Assembly (NCBI GenBank): GCA_004762155.1
Contig: SIHP01000004.1
Coordinates: forward strand, 265,147 to 329,146
Length of the DNA: 64,000 nucleotides
Direction of reading: 5' to 3'
Source of the DNA: Flavobacteriaceae bacterium
Lineage (GTDB): Bacteria > Bacteroidota > Bacteroidia > Flavobacteriales > Flavobacteriaceae
The notes under the pieces were generated by a model. That model did not search any database, was not told where the DNA came from, and saw only the letters and a program-made list of their open reading frames with translations. The position numbers and the translations under genes are program-made. Shown one piece after another: positions 63,957 to 64,000 of the stretch; the first letter of the stretch is position 1, and every line of letters begins with the position of its first letter.

Positions 63957-64000
63957 CATTTTTGATATTATACTAATTAAATAGTTTCTAATAAATAAGC

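Overview
The window is a 64 kb AT-rich chromosomal segment from a member of the Bacteroidetes, almost certainly a marine-type Flavobacteriaceae. The evidence is: two secreted proteins with C-terminal T9SS type A sorting domains; five good TAnnTTTG (-7) promoter elements; almost no Shine-Dalgarno sequences; many SPII lipoproteins; a transketolase encoded as a separate C-terminal subunit; and a FecI/FecR/TonB receptor module. No tRNA, rRNA, CRISPR array or insertion sequence was recognised.

Layout. 1-2.1 kb: the end of a large, very AT-rich unknown protein. 2.2-9 kb: an M16 zinc protease lipoprotein, a tandem pair of DEAD-box RNA helicases and a conserved lipoprotein. 9.1-19.6 kb: an intact Tat-exported TIM-barrel (sugar phosphate isomerase-like) gene and, 9 kb away in the same orientation, a decayed second copy. 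Between them lie two plus-strand operons. The first is sulfatase / YHYH protein / YwqK-like / SCO1-like (10.4-13.7 kb). The second is RibA / WD40 / FMN reductase / questin-oxidase-like / APH-like kinase (14.1-19.0 kb). The second operon resembles the GTP cyclohydrolase II plus WD-repeat pair of toxoflavin (7-azapteridine) biosynthesis and is my best candidate for an undescribed pathway. 19.8-22.4 kb: a small envelope operon of unknown function.

22.5-33.7 kb: a minus-strand biosynthetic cluster built around a type III polyketide synthase. It also has a KS, ACP, hotdog dehydratase, phosphopantetheinyl transferase, two related methyltransferases, a geranylgeranyl-reductase-like flavoprotein, an MMPL/RND exporter, a YceI lipid carrier, a fatty acid desaturase and a Crp/Fnr regulator. 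Together they suggest a methylated, possibly oxidised phenolic or pyrone lipid. 33.9-35.5 kb: an odd zinc-ribbon SDR lacking the catalytic Tyr.

35.6-40.3 kb: an accessory island of three unrelated single genes (HEPN-type, possible PD-(D/E)xK-like, TIGR04141/DUF6119-like). They are separated by short related or inverted repeats that look like cassette borders, and a defence role is plausible. 40.5-57.1 kb: envelope and secreted functions. These are a YwqK-like lipoprotein, an NHL-type lipoprotein, a membrane-anchored AraC regulator, a vanadium-haloperoxidase-like lipoprotein, a FecI-FecR-TonB receptor operon, a secreted esterase with T9SS signal, a 7TMR-DISM histidine kinase and an AA10 lytic polysaccharide monooxygenase with PKD domains, a duplicated unknown domain and a T9SS signal.

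57.8-64 kb: housekeeping genes. These are a cold-shock-domain protein, an MsbA-like ABC exporter, a beta-barrel protein, the transketolase C-terminal subunit, Maf, a UbiA-like membrane protein with a degenerate first Asp motif, and SmpB.
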